Below are positions 22,863 to 32,871 of a stretch of 64,000 bases of DNA, piece by piece. The first letter of the stretch is position 1; each line of letters opens with the position of its first letter. Source of the stretch: Oegoconia quadripuncta (Eukaryota > Arthropoda > Insecta > Lepidoptera > Autostichidae); assembly GCA_949316235.1 (NCBI GenBank), contig OX438750.1:434001-498000 (forward strand). The letters run 5' to 3'. A program made the position numbers and the translations under genes. The notes beneath the pieces were generated by a model. It saw nothing but the letters and a program-made list of their open reading frames with translations. It did no database searches and was not told the DNA's origin.

Positions 22863-24544
22863 AATCAATATTAGTAATATAATATTAGGTAGTTGGATTC
22901 GTGGGATTATTTCATCACTTTTGTGTTTTCGTACAAAAAACAAAAATGTCGAAACATTTATAGTAAAATAACATTTTTAACACATCACTACACTGACGCG
23001 AACTAAACCCTACCGCATTTAATTTTAATGAAAATATCACATATTTTTTTACATTAGTCGATTACAGTTTGTATGAAATACGGACAGACCATAATATATA
23101 CTTACTTATGTCAGGCAATGTATGCCAAGCGCAGGTTTCCCCCTTCAATTGATTCACTTTGGTTGAAAAAGGCGCAGAAATCAAAGGTAATGCTATTGAA
23201 CATTGATTCACGATTTTGTTTAGAGTGAAAACTTTGTGAGAATGTTGTTTTACTTAGTACCGCAATAGTCGTGGCATGGATACACTTCCGCAATTTTTCT
23301 GTAATTTTCATGAGACCCTTTATTAGTCTAAAGGGCAGTTTCATGTTCGAAACATAATTTCTGTTTGGTATCAAACCAATAACCCAATAACGAGATTTTA
23401 ATGTACTTTGGAGCAATATAGAATATTGTGTAAAAATAATTGATGTTGAATCACATGCCGAATTTTGTTACAATAAGAACACAATACTTTTCACGCGCCA
23501 CCTGTCGAGCGAGAGGTAATATTAGTAGTAATTCTACAGATTATAAAAAAAATCTGTTTTATACTCTGCAGTCAAAATAGCATCCAAAAAAAATAAAAAC
23601 GATAGAACGTAACATGGTAACGTATACTGCGACATTTTGTTGTCATGACATCATCGAATCAATGAATAGGGAGGAAAACTGTATCTTTCTCCAGCTAGGT
23701 GTCCACGAGTAATTGTACATAACGCGTCAGCATCTAGATAAACGTCAAAAATGCATTTTGAGGTTAGAAAGTTGATTTAATCCTAGTGAAGCACTAGAAC
23801 AAAGGGCAACAGCCCAAACCTGCAGCAAATATGCATGCGAATTTAAATATCACGAATTAAATATGGTTTTCTTAGATAAACAAAATACATACGAACTGAG
23901 AAATTCTGCCTTTTTCCGTTCTCTTTAATTCGTATTTTACTCCAATGTCATCATCTAGTAATCGAGAAAGAAGTAATCAGTTCATACATGTTACCTATAT
24001 CACCAAAATGATAAACGTTGCCTAATTTCTTTTTGTAATTTCTTAATTTTCCTTAAAATTAGTTCCTATGCCCATCGAAAGGATTTCATCTTAATGACAC
24101 TGAAAAGTTGACTGTGCGATATCATAATCCGTGAGCAAACACTTTTGGGGTCGAAAACCTCTCTCAGACCGTTTCTGCACCATTAAACCGAATATCAACG
24201 CCAGACAATGTTAGGGTGAATACTATATTAATAACCCTGTAGGACCTGTCACTACCATGGGACATAAAACGCAGGACTCTGCTTCGATGGCTGAGCAAAA
24301 ACTGCTGAGAGATAATATCTTTTGTTTCGTGTTTGCTGCTGACGGGTGGGTGTGAATTATGAGTTATGACTTTCTAAATGAAGTTAGTACCTACTTGCTA
24401 TAATTATAACTGTACGGGTTTGAGGCTTTAACGTGAATATAAGCTTTAATTAATTAAACTGTATACCTATTTGCTTTGTAATGTATGTTTCGTGATGATA
24501 GAGCAGCTACAATGAAAATTGGAGGATTGTTAATTTTATAGGTA
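22863..24544. other. no gene seen
   Basis: The minus frame 23111-23416 (101 codons) is the longest here and has no recognised domain. Calling it a gene is not supported. Confidence 0.5.
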
Positions 24545-24985
24545 ATGGCAAAGTCAAAAATGCTTTATTTTGTTAGAACACAGGGTACACTTTTTTACAT
24601 TTTTTTAAGGTACTGCTTGTTGAAAATGTAATTTTCTCCTAAGAAGAACAAGCAAGATACTCGAGCGGTTGCTTTTTAAAAACAGCTCTTTATATTACAA
24701 AAGGTTTTATATTTCATTATTAATTGCGAAATAGCCTGGCATGCGAACAAGCTATGTCCAGTCTAACATCTAAATAGTCTGATATTTTATAAGATATTTT
24801 ATAGAATCTTTTAGTTTATTGAAAGGAAGATTTGTATATTGAAAAAGCGTATTACATAACTGTTTGAATGAATTATTGACTTTGCGGAGGCGACTTATGT
24901 GACCTGCAAGTTTATCTTTATTTCTTGTATTGACATCGTGTTGAGGAATTATTTTTTCCAGTAATATCTCTCTTGCCGTCATTAT
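24545..24985 (-). repeat. 5'-truncated LINE end, sister to the 10.8-kb copy
   Basis: The minus frame 24770-24982 includes HDVNTRNKDKLAGHISRLRK, the reverse-transcriptase C-terminal motif. The 3'UTR (GAGAAAATTACATTTTC...) and GACTTTGCC tail follow. It carries a deletion relative to 10761-11300. Confidence 0.72.
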
Positions 24986-26039
24986 TTCCAGCCTGCCTCT
25001 AGCCTATCAAGTTGTATGGTACGATAACAGAGATGATAATAATTTTATGATCATTACCAAATGAATGGTCTGAAGTACCTACTTCCATCCTACTTCACAC
25101 AAATTGAATGTATGACAATCCTTTTTGACGGTCGCTGTCAAATGAAGACTGTTATATTTTTGCCATTTAGAACACTGTCTTATTATGTAATCCCAATCCA
25201 TCGTCAAAATTAGATCAATCAGTTTTAGAAAGCGCTTATTACCCATCTCGATTATCCAACAGTAAAAGTGAACCACTACAGCAAAACTACAAAGAATTGC
25301 GAAATCAACAAAAAATGTTACCGTTTAAAATGTCGTCATTCCTCTACCAATATCAATCTAGCTGAGGAATAATTTAGATCGATCTCCTCGCTTCGTCAGC
25401 GCAAAGTTTGCAAAAAAAGTAAAAAACGATACCAACTTCATCCGTTAAAAAGAAACTCGTCACTCGGTAAGTCAATCGTGCAGTTCAAAAGAGATCACTC
25501 AGATTATAAACTGCTCTATCGTCTTGGAATTAGAGGCGAAAATAGAGATTTGCCAGAGTAAATAAAGCGTAAAGAGAATGACGTTCTTTCAATAGTTAAT
25601 GAACCCGGGATAGTATCCTTGGAGAGAAAAGTGCAAAAACGCATGACATCACTGGGTGGAAAGAGGACAAAAACTATCTGTAATGACGCTAATATAGAAA
25701 ACCGCTGGCTCATCCTTAGGGCTTCAGAGTCCTCTCCATAAATCATGGAGTCAGGAATTTTGTACTTAGCTTTTTTATATAAGGCATTTAAGTAGGGAAG
25801 ATATCAATACCAGGTTACTTAATAATGCTGCTTTTTGTTTAATAGTACAGCTACCTACCAATGTTCAATATCTATAACTTAGTGTTTACAAAAAGTTAAG
25901 TTATAATTTAACTTAACTATAGAGATAACTAACTTAACTTTAACTATAGAGATACATTTTATGCCTTCAAAAATGCTCTTAAGTGTTTTCAAAATCTGAT
26001 ATATGTCAAAAATATAGCATCATTTAGAAAAAATAATGA
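24986..26039. other. no gene seen
   Basis: It contains a short direct repeat AACTTAACTATAGAGATA-type near 25905-25955. The minus frames at 25079 and 25516 have no domains. Confidence 0.5.
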
Positions 26040-26450
26040 TAAACATGATATCAATACAAGATATAACGATATAGTTATAGTTCATGTAAGCAGGCACCGC
26101 AAAATCAGTAATTCAGGAGGCTATGTATACGTTTTTTCAATAAGGTTCCCATTGATGTACAAAATCTTCCTTTCAATAAAAAAGATGCTATAAAACGGAA
26201 AGTTATTGAGAAAGCATATTATAAAGCATTAGACTATTTACATGATAAAGATCTAAAGCTCGATCGCATGCCAAGTTATTTTACAATTAATAAATAAATA
26301 TTAATGTGGCTTTTAGTAATATATCTAAAAAAAAACAGAGCAACCCTTCGAGTTTCTTGCTTGTTCTTCTCAAAATTGCCTTTCGTACAAACAGTAGCTT
26401 AAAAACAATGTAAAAATTTACTATTTTCATTGTACCCTATGTACCTACAA
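26040..26450 (+). repeat. 5'-truncated LINE end
   Basis: The coding remnant (VPIDVQNLPFNKKDAI-like, then YYKALDYLHDKD) is followed by AGCAACCCTTCGAGTTTCTT, the same 3'UTR block found inverted at 10.9 and 24.6 kb. Several frameshifts are present. Confidence 0.65.
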
Positions 26451-26993
26451 AATATTATTTTTTTGAGTTTGGCTTTGGGAAGAGAAACCTGTGCACGCTA
26501 TTAATGGCTTGACTGGAAAATTATTTACTTTAAAAAAAATCCTAATAATGGTAGCTTCTAATTCACACATTAATATAACACAGTAAAAGTCTATGTCCAT
26601 TTTACTTGCCTTGTACGCCACACTTGACAGACGGGTTGACAAGGCAAAGATAGGTTCTATTTCTAAATCCATTTACCTGATTTTGTCAAATTTATTACAA
26701 AAGAGACCCTTGTGCAATCGACCACAACCCGCAAGTAAACCTGAGCTGCATGACGACAACCTTTTTGTAGAATCTTAAATTCTTTGAGTCGCTTGATAAT
26801 TATAAACTCCCACTCAATGTTCATGTCAAAACGAATACATAAATGTTTTAATTATTCATACACAGCCGTATCATGCCGTCACTATTGTGCCTTTGATGAC
26901 AGCCTCCTTCCGCGCGGTGTTTACATTAGGAGTGGTGTGAAAATGGATGGAACTAAATGGGTCACAGGAAACTATGTCAACTTCATGATATGA
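26451..26993. other. no gene seen
   Basis: The small frames at 26445-26993 show no domain. Confidence 0.5.
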
Positions 26994-27464
26994 ATGTTGG
27001 AACTTAACGCCATCGTGAGGAATCTGTTTGTTTATTCTAAATATTTATTTCAACAATACAAGAGCTACGCTTCTCGACGCAGCTTTTCCTTTGCCCTCTC
27101 CATTTTTTTTTTTTTTTTTGGCTATTGTTTTAACATTACTGCCAGCGTCCCGTCATCTCTCCATTTCTTGTGTCAAACCCTCAGACTATATAGGAATACT
27201 ACGTATGTCAAACCTTTCGCTTATCTGTCTGACACATTTGTTTCTGTTAAAGAGCCACGTTATAAATTCATTTTCCACAATAACTTCTTTACTTCTCCAT
27301 GTCTACTAAATTTAAAAACAATTCGAAGACTTCTTCGTGTTGTTTTCGCAAATTTATTGAGCATGATTGTGATTTGTACACGTAAAAAGAATAAACCCGA
27401 CCCGTCTCTGCCTGTGGGTGTCGCAAAAGGCGACATAGAGAATTATCACCAAAAACACAACTAG
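26994..27464 (+). other. 156-codon open frame, probably repeat-derived
   Basis: This is one of the longest unexplained frames. It crosses a poly-T tract giving poly-Phe, and its end contains GGGTGTCGCAAAAGGCGAC, a phrase common in lepidopteran repeats (recalled). Related GTAAAGAAAAGGCGACTAAG occurs at 35150. I do not consider it a host gene. Confidence 0.3.
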
Positions 27465-27521
27465 AGATTTGCATGTTTTAATGGGCTCACCTGTCACGTA
27501 TGCATTTCTGTATATTTCGTC

Positions 27522-27597
27522 AGGTGAACCGCGGATGTCTGGTTGGGAATGCCCAAACACTAATGTTTGAGATATACCCCGTTTGGAATAGAGGTCG
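27522..27597 (+). repeat. dispersed repeat V, copy 2
   Basis: GAACCGCGGATGTCTGGTTG, then AATGTTTGAGATATACCCC, is a diverged counterpart of 5398-5480. Confidence 0.4.
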
Positions 27598-27753
27598 TGT
27601 CGTTATGTCTGCCCGAAATATCTAGAATAATGTAAAATTAGTTTCAAAATGTTATGGGGTAAAAGCGTCATCCTTATAGGTAATACTTCCTTTTCGCAGC
27701 AGTCGTAAAGAACGTGAGGCTTATTGATCGGGACCCAGCATGTAGCACCCAAC

Positions 27754-28220
27754 TAGGGTTGCCAGATAGGAACTTATCAAATCCGGGACAGTTCTAAAAA
27801 AAAAAAAAAAAACAATGTCGGGTCGTGGCCATAATAGAAAATATCATATATTTTTTTTATTTTCAAAGGATTCATATTTATATTTAAAAGATGAAATGCC
27901 ATTTTTTCAAAAAACATACTTTTATTAGCTGTAGGTATGTAATTAGCTTAAATTGGTAAATTAAAACTTTGTTAGACAATTACTAAATTACAAATTAAAT
28001 AGTAATAAACTGAAGAAAACAAACTATTGCACGCACTCCCGTCCCGCGCGCCTCCCGCACTCGCTCACCGGCAGCCATGTCATTCCTTTCGTTGCTAGTT
28101 TATTTTGTTAAAAAATAATAACTTTTCAAAATCCGGGACAATGAGCGCTAATTCCTGGACACGGGACAAGAGGCAAGATTCCGGGACAATCCCGGATTTC
28201 CCGGCGGTCTGGCAAGCCTA
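27754..28220. mobile_element. hAT-type MITE with 8-bp target duplication
   Basis: The ends are TAGGGTTGCCAGA (left) and TCTGGCAAGCCTA (right), which match as inverted repeats with one mismatch. They are flanked by the perfect direct repeat CACCCAAC at 27746-27753 and 28221-28228. An 8-bp duplication and a TAGGG-type end are characteristic of hAT transposons. Subterminal ATCCGGGACA motifs occur near both ends. There is no transposase, so it is non-autonomous. Confidence 0.87.
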
Positions 28221-28325
28221 CACCCAACTGAAATGTAATACGGCGACTGACCCAAAATTAAAACTACAAAACAGCTTTCGCTGCAAGTAACACATTAATC
28301 GTAATAGGCTTTTCTCATACAATAC

Positions 28326-28348
28326 GAGGGAGGGTCAGACCCTCCCTT
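28326..28348. repeat. short GC-rich palindrome
   Basis: GAGGGAGGGTC and GACCCTCCCT flank a single A, giving a near-perfect palindrome of about 22 bp. Confidence 0.6.
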
Positions 28349-28531
28349 AGCGTACTATGATAACAAGTTAATAATACATTGTCGCAGTTTCGGTACTGTT
28401 TGGTATAACTTTTAACATTGAATGCAACAAAATTTTAAAGAAATGAATATTTGCTTTTATAAATAGCTACTTCATAAACATAAAAAGGTACAGTCAATAA
28501 TTTTTAAGTACGGAAATAAGGTCTACAACTG

Positions 28532-28556
28532 TCACATAGATAGATAGATAGATAAA
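28532..28556. repeat. (TAGA)n microsatellite
   Basis: A short TAGATAGATAGATAGATA run. Confidence 0.8.
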
Positions 28557-28847
28557 GCGTTTATTTATTTAAGCGCGAAACACATACAAAAATATTCGAC
28601 GCAACAATCACTCTGCTTGGTGTTATTCTTACACAATGCCATATTTCACAGTAATAAAAATAAAAACTAAAATTAAATACTACTGTTACAACTTATAATA
28701 GAGTTGTATGTGTATCTGTACCACAAATGGGCCATCGCTCAGTGTAGATGTAGATTATACATTTTTTCTGTGTGCTAAAAATCTTTTAAGCAGCTAGGCT
28801 TGTGTTATAAATACCATATGGTTCATACCAAACATTTTTTGGATATA

Positions 28848-29120
28848 CAGGGCGTCCCAAAGTTATGGGACATGAAGGGGAAGTACCTTAAATATTGTAG
28901 ATAGTGAATTTTGCTCAAAGAAGACTTTGTTATTTTTAAAAGTTAGTAATTCTGCATTCATAGATTTTCTAAAAATTACTTGCTTCGGCTGGGAATCGAA
29001 CCGACTTAAATGTGAAAAAAAAAACACCCTACTTTTATGATGCCAATCGAAAGAATAGCTAAAAAATAATAACTCTGCCTAAGTAACATAGTATTTTAAA
29101 AGAAAGGAACAACATAAAAT
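28848..29120 (+). repeat. left terminal inverted repeat of the Tc1/mariner-type element
   Basis: It is the reverse complement of about 30695-30965 with few differences. It begins CAGGGCGTCCCAAAG. The inner limit is approximate. Confidence 0.8.
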
Positions 29121-29557
29121 GATTGAGTCAAATTTCAAGAAAGTTATTTATTGCCGACGACGTTCGAAAAGTAGCGATATTATCATTCCAAAGATAGCAT
29201 TGATTATTCGTAAATAAGTACCCACTTCATAAAATAGGTACTAACATAGTTTTCCTTATTATAAGTGCACGTGTAGATGAAATGATAAAACTTGTATTTC
29301 AATACGTCCTCTGTAAGCTAGACAGAAGGCAAATTAAAAACAAAAATAAATAATTTATAATTTGAAAATGGAACAGTTTATGACAGCGTTTGTTTGAATG
29401 CATACTTTTTAAGATATTTTAAAAAGAAGTGATATTTTTAAATGTTGTTCTTAAATTTGAAAATGGAACAGTATGTGCGAGCGTTTGTTTTTCGGATATT
29501 GATCTGTTTAGTCTCAATTCACTTACACAAGTGTTATTGTGTTAATTTATTGCGAAC

Positions 29558-30619
29558 ATGGCATATCAAGTAAGTTTTGATCTAATGGAAGCATATTTTT
29601 TGAACGATAAAGATATCTCTAGAAGTTTGCGGTGGTATGGCGTAAAATATCCTGATAGACAAATACCGTCTCGTAAAGTTTTGAAAAGGCTTGTGAACAA
29701 TTTGAAAACTCTGGGACGTTTCGATAAACGCCCAAGAGAACCACAGCAAGAAAACCATACGATCAACGACGAAGAACTTGGTATTTTAATTTACTTTTCG
29801 GCTTTTCCGAAAGCATCGGTGAGAGAAGGAGAACATGAAATTGGAGTTTCAAAAAGTAAAATACACCGTGTATTAAAAAAACACGGTTTTAAGAGTTATG
29901 TTGAAGGACGATTGGTTCAAAAATTACTTCCGGGCGATACAGAAAGGAGAAAAAATTTCTGTCTTGATATCCAGGCACGATTGCTCGAAGATCCAAATTT
30001 TTTGGATAATATTATTTGGACAGACGAATCTAACTTTAGCAATAACGGTATGTATAACCGCAACAATAATCGTATTTGGTCTAAAGAAAATCCCCTACGA
30101 GTGACTGAAACTAATAACCAAGTGCGTTTTTCACTCAACTGTTGGTGCGGACTTTTAAAAAACCGGGTTTTCTTAATCCATTTTTACCAAGGAACCTTGA
30201 ACACAGAAAAGTATTTAGGAATACTTCAAATTTTAAGGGATAAGATAAGAAACCATTCCGCGGCGGAGCAAGAAAACTTAATTTTCCAACAAGATGGAGC
30301 TCCGGCTCATAATAGTCGGAGAGCAGCAGATTTTCTAAATGAATGTTTTCCTACATGGATTGGTACAAATGGACCGATTAGATGGCCGGCCAGATCCCCG
30401 GACCTCACACCATTAGATTTCTTCTTTTGGGGATACGTGAAAGATATGCTATACAAAAAGCGATACGAGAACGTAGGCGAGTTGCAAACAGAATTGTGCC
30501 ATATCACATCGAGTGTTCACCATAAAATGATTAGAAAATCAACAGGCAGCGGGCTCATTAAAAGATTGGCGATTTGCGTAAGACAAGAGGGATCACATTT
30601 TGAGCATTTAATTAATTAA
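29558..30619 (+). CDS. Tc1/mariner-superfamily transposase, intact, 353 aa
   Basis: This is a cut-and-paste transposase with an N-terminal helix-turn-helix region (about residues 8-55, with YPDRQIPSRKVLKRLV, like the DUF4817 domain of insect transposases). A second HTH-like stretch lies around 85-110 (ASVREGEHEIGVSKSKIHRV). The catalytic core has WTDESNF (D156), QQDGAPAH (D246) and RSPDLTPLDFFFWG (D287), then a GSHFEHL C-terminus typical of the group. I count 40 residues between the second and third acidic residues if D287 is catalytic, so it is not a classic DD34D mariner or DD34E Tc1. No stops or frameshifts are visible. The start ATG at 29558 precedes a good N-terminal domain, and the length is normal for the group. 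It sits inside matching inverted repeats. Confidence 0.92.
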   Translation: MAYQVSFDLMEAYFLNDKDISRSLRWYGVKYPDRQIPSRKVLKRLVNNLKTLGRFDKRPREPQQENHTINDEELGILIYFSAFPKASVREGEHEIGVSKSKIHRVLKKHGFKSYVEGRLVQKLLPGDTERRKNFCLDIQARLLEDPNFLDNIIWTDESNFSNNGMYNRNNNRIWSKENPLRVTETNNQVRFSLNCWCGLLKNRVFLIHFYQGTLNTEKYLGILQILRDKIRNHSAAEQENLIFQQDGAPAHNSRRAADFLNECFPTWIGTNGPIRWPARSPDLTPLDFFFWGYVKDMLYKKRYENVGELQTELCHITSSVHHKMIRKSTGSGLIKRLAICVRQEGSHFEHLIN

Positions 30620-30694
30620 TTTACAAAAAAATACCTACTTAATTGACTACGGCAGTTTCATGTATGTTTTTTATTTTATTAAAATGATTAATTT

Positions 30695-30965
30695 CACGTT
30701 GTTCCTTTCTTTTAAAATACTATGTTACTTAGGCAGAGTTATTATTTTTTAGCTATTCTTTCGATTGGCATCATAAAAGTAGGGTGTTTTTTTTTTCACA
30801 TTTGAGTCGGTTCGATTCCCAGCCGAAGCAAATAATTTTTAGAAAATCTATGAATGCAGAATTACTAACTTTTAAAAATAACATAAAGTCTTCTTTGAGC
30901 AAAATTCACTATCTACGATATTTAAGGTACTTCCCCTTCATGTCCCATAACTTTGGGACGCCCTG
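30695..30965 (-). repeat. right terminal inverted repeat of the Tc1/mariner-type element
   Basis: It mirrors the left repeat and ends CTTTGGGACGCCCTG, followed by TA. Confidence 0.8.
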
Positions 30966-30969
30966 TATA

Positions 30970-31439
30970 TACCTACCTATGAAATTGGCGTTTTGTATGA
31001 AGAATTTCATTAAGACTGTTTTCTCCATACAAACATTTTTGGTTTTTCTTTTTTGGAACGGTTAATAAAAATTTAGGTAAACTTTGTGTGTATTATCGGA
31101 TAACATTAAGTTAAGTAAGGCAGCGTTAATTTTTAAAAGTAAGTAACCGCTTTATAAAAGTTTCAACGAATCTAAGAAATGATTATGGGAAGCACAAGAA
31201 AAGAGCTCTGTTAAAATTTTTATTATTATGAAATTAAAATTAAAATTAAATTTATTAATATTTATTTATTTAAATTTTTTTTATTCGCAATAATTAAAAA
31301 AATATTCCATGTGAAACCTTGAAATAATATTTCATTTTCCAAATAAAAAACAAATTTGGATATAGCTTTGAAAATCGCAGGAATTGTACATATGATTAAC
31401 GAAGAAAAAAAACTCCAATTTCATAGGTAAAGATCCAAT
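30970..31439 (+). mobile_element. MITE (CCTATGAAATTGG family), copy adjoining the Tc1/mariner element
   Basis: It begins ACCTACCTATGAAATTGG right after the transposon's TATA and ends ATTTCATAGGTAAAGATCC. An AT-rich insertion of AAATT units around 31230-31300 distinguishes it from other copies. Confidence 0.78.
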
Positions 31440-31837
31440 GCATACTATAAATTAAATATCCATAACTCTGGTACACTTTTATCATACTTCTACAACATCA
31501 AACAGGTCATCATCACTATGACTCTCTATAATTGAGTTAGACTTGAATTCAACAAATACAGAAGATCTCAGATGCATTCTTACCCTGAATACAACCCTAT
31601 ATAAGCAGATAAATTACACACTCCCATGGAGCGTCCTTTATACAGAAATAGAACTATTAAAATGGCGTGAATGGAATCAATCTGGGTAAATTGGAATTGC
31701 TTCATTCATTGAACAGATGGAGGATTGTATGTAATTGAAGTTGCAAATATTTCTTATACTCTTAGAAATGCATAATTATGGGCTTCACCATGAAAGATAC
31801 ATCTTCCGTTCAGTGTTCTGTTTTTTTTTTCAATATA

Positions 31838-32100
31838 CAGGGTGTAACGGTTAAGTGTAGTCATATTTTAAGGGCTTGTTCTACCCATCAATACGAACAA
31901 CTTTTACTATGGGGGCAACTTCGAAATCGCGAAAAAAAAATCAGCTGTTTCATACATTGCATCGGGAGGTTATTGAAATTTTCTATGGAACAGCTCATTT
32001 TTTTTTCGCGATTTCGAAGTTGCCCCCATAGTAAAAGTTGTTCGTATTGATGGGTAGAACAAGCCCTTAAAATATGACTACACTTAACCGTTACACGGTG
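31838..32100. mobile_element. 263-bp MITE with near-perfect 115-bp inverted repeats
   Basis: The left end CAGGGTGTAACGG and right end CCGTTACACGGTG are flanked by TA (31836-31837, 32101-32102), which fits the Tc1/mariner superfamily. Each arm is about 115 bp with only a few mismatches, separated by about 30 bp. The whole element would fold into a long hairpin. It has no coding capacity. Confidence 0.88.
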
Positions 32101-32140
32101 TATATGTATAAGTCATCGATCACAAAACCCATATCATTGG

Positions 32141-32356
32141 CCAGCTTTCCGCCCGCGGCTTCGCCTGAGTTGAATAACTTTATCGCGAAAATTTGTTTAT
32201 CTCGCGGAAATTACTCACTTTATCGGGATAAAAAATATCCTATGTCTTAATTCAGGGATATATTCTACCTATATCCAAATCCGTTCAGCGGTTTCGCCGT
32301 GATTGAGCGACAAATAAACAAACATCCAAATGTTCTCATTTATAATATTAGTTAAA
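32141..32356 (-). mobile_element. Helitron-like non-autonomous element
   Basis: Read on the minus strand it begins near CTAATATTATAAATG and ends GCCGCGGGCGGAAAGCTGG, a CTRR-type 3' end with a GC-rich hairpin-prone block before it. It is closely related to the copy at 45742-45963. The 5' terminal TC is not preserved here. Confidence 0.65.
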
Positions 32357-32713
32357 TTAAATAGTGAGACTCGATCTCAATCCTGAGACTGCCCCATCAA
32401 CATGGCCCTCAATTTTACATACATAAGGGGGATTTATCCCGATGATGTGTGGACTGATGACTCTCATCTATTATTAAGTTGATCATAGTGTTTGCGTCTG
32501 CACTTGACCTACATTTCAAATTAATACAATATTCTACCAGTACTATCAAAAAACTCTTCACTGACGAGGTTCCTTCAACTAAACTAACTAAATGGTCGCT
32601 TAGTCCATCAGGTTCCTGTAAGGACCTACGCTCGTTGAATCTTCTCAAAATGTTGCTTACTACTCCATGTAGAACAAATACTGGTGTGAAATCTCCTCTA
32701 AGACGCTTACCGT

Positions 32714-32871
32714 CTTATTCATAAAAATTTACAAACGGTTTATAAGCCTGTTTTAGTTAAAGTATGTTTTGTCGCTTTCTTTCATTGCAACATTTCCTTA
32801 TATACGACAGAGACAAAACATACTTTAACTAAAACAGGCTTATAAAGCGTTTGTAAATTTTTATGAATAAG
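32714..32871. mobile_element. 158-bp MITE with 60-bp inverted repeats
   Basis: Arms 32714-32773 and 32812-32871 are inverted copies starting CTTATTCATAAAAATTTAC, with about 38 bp between them. I found no clear target duplication, so the superfamily is unassigned. Confidence 0.8.

Larger units (their letters stand above)
28848..30965 (+). mobile_element. complete IS630-Tc1-mariner superfamily element with long terminal inverted repeats
   Basis: The ends read CAGGGCGTCCC...GGGACGCCCTG, flanked on both sides by TA (28846-28847 and 30966-30967), the superfamily's target duplication. The terminal inverted repeats are unusually long. The left end, about 28848-29120, is mirrored almost throughout by about 30695-30965, including the tracts AAGTTATGGGACATGAAGGG and CATAAAAGTAGGGTG. 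One intact transposase frame fills the middle. Apparent intactness of both ends and of the ORF suggests a fairly recent insertion. Confidence 0.9.

Noticed and set aside
23111..23416. 101-codon minus-strand frame as a gene
   Set aside because: No recognisable domain, start context, splice signal or compositional bias.
26994..27464. 156-codon frame as a membrane protein gene
   Set aside because: Hydrophobicity comes from a poly-T tract; it has no splice or homology support and its end looks repeat-derived.
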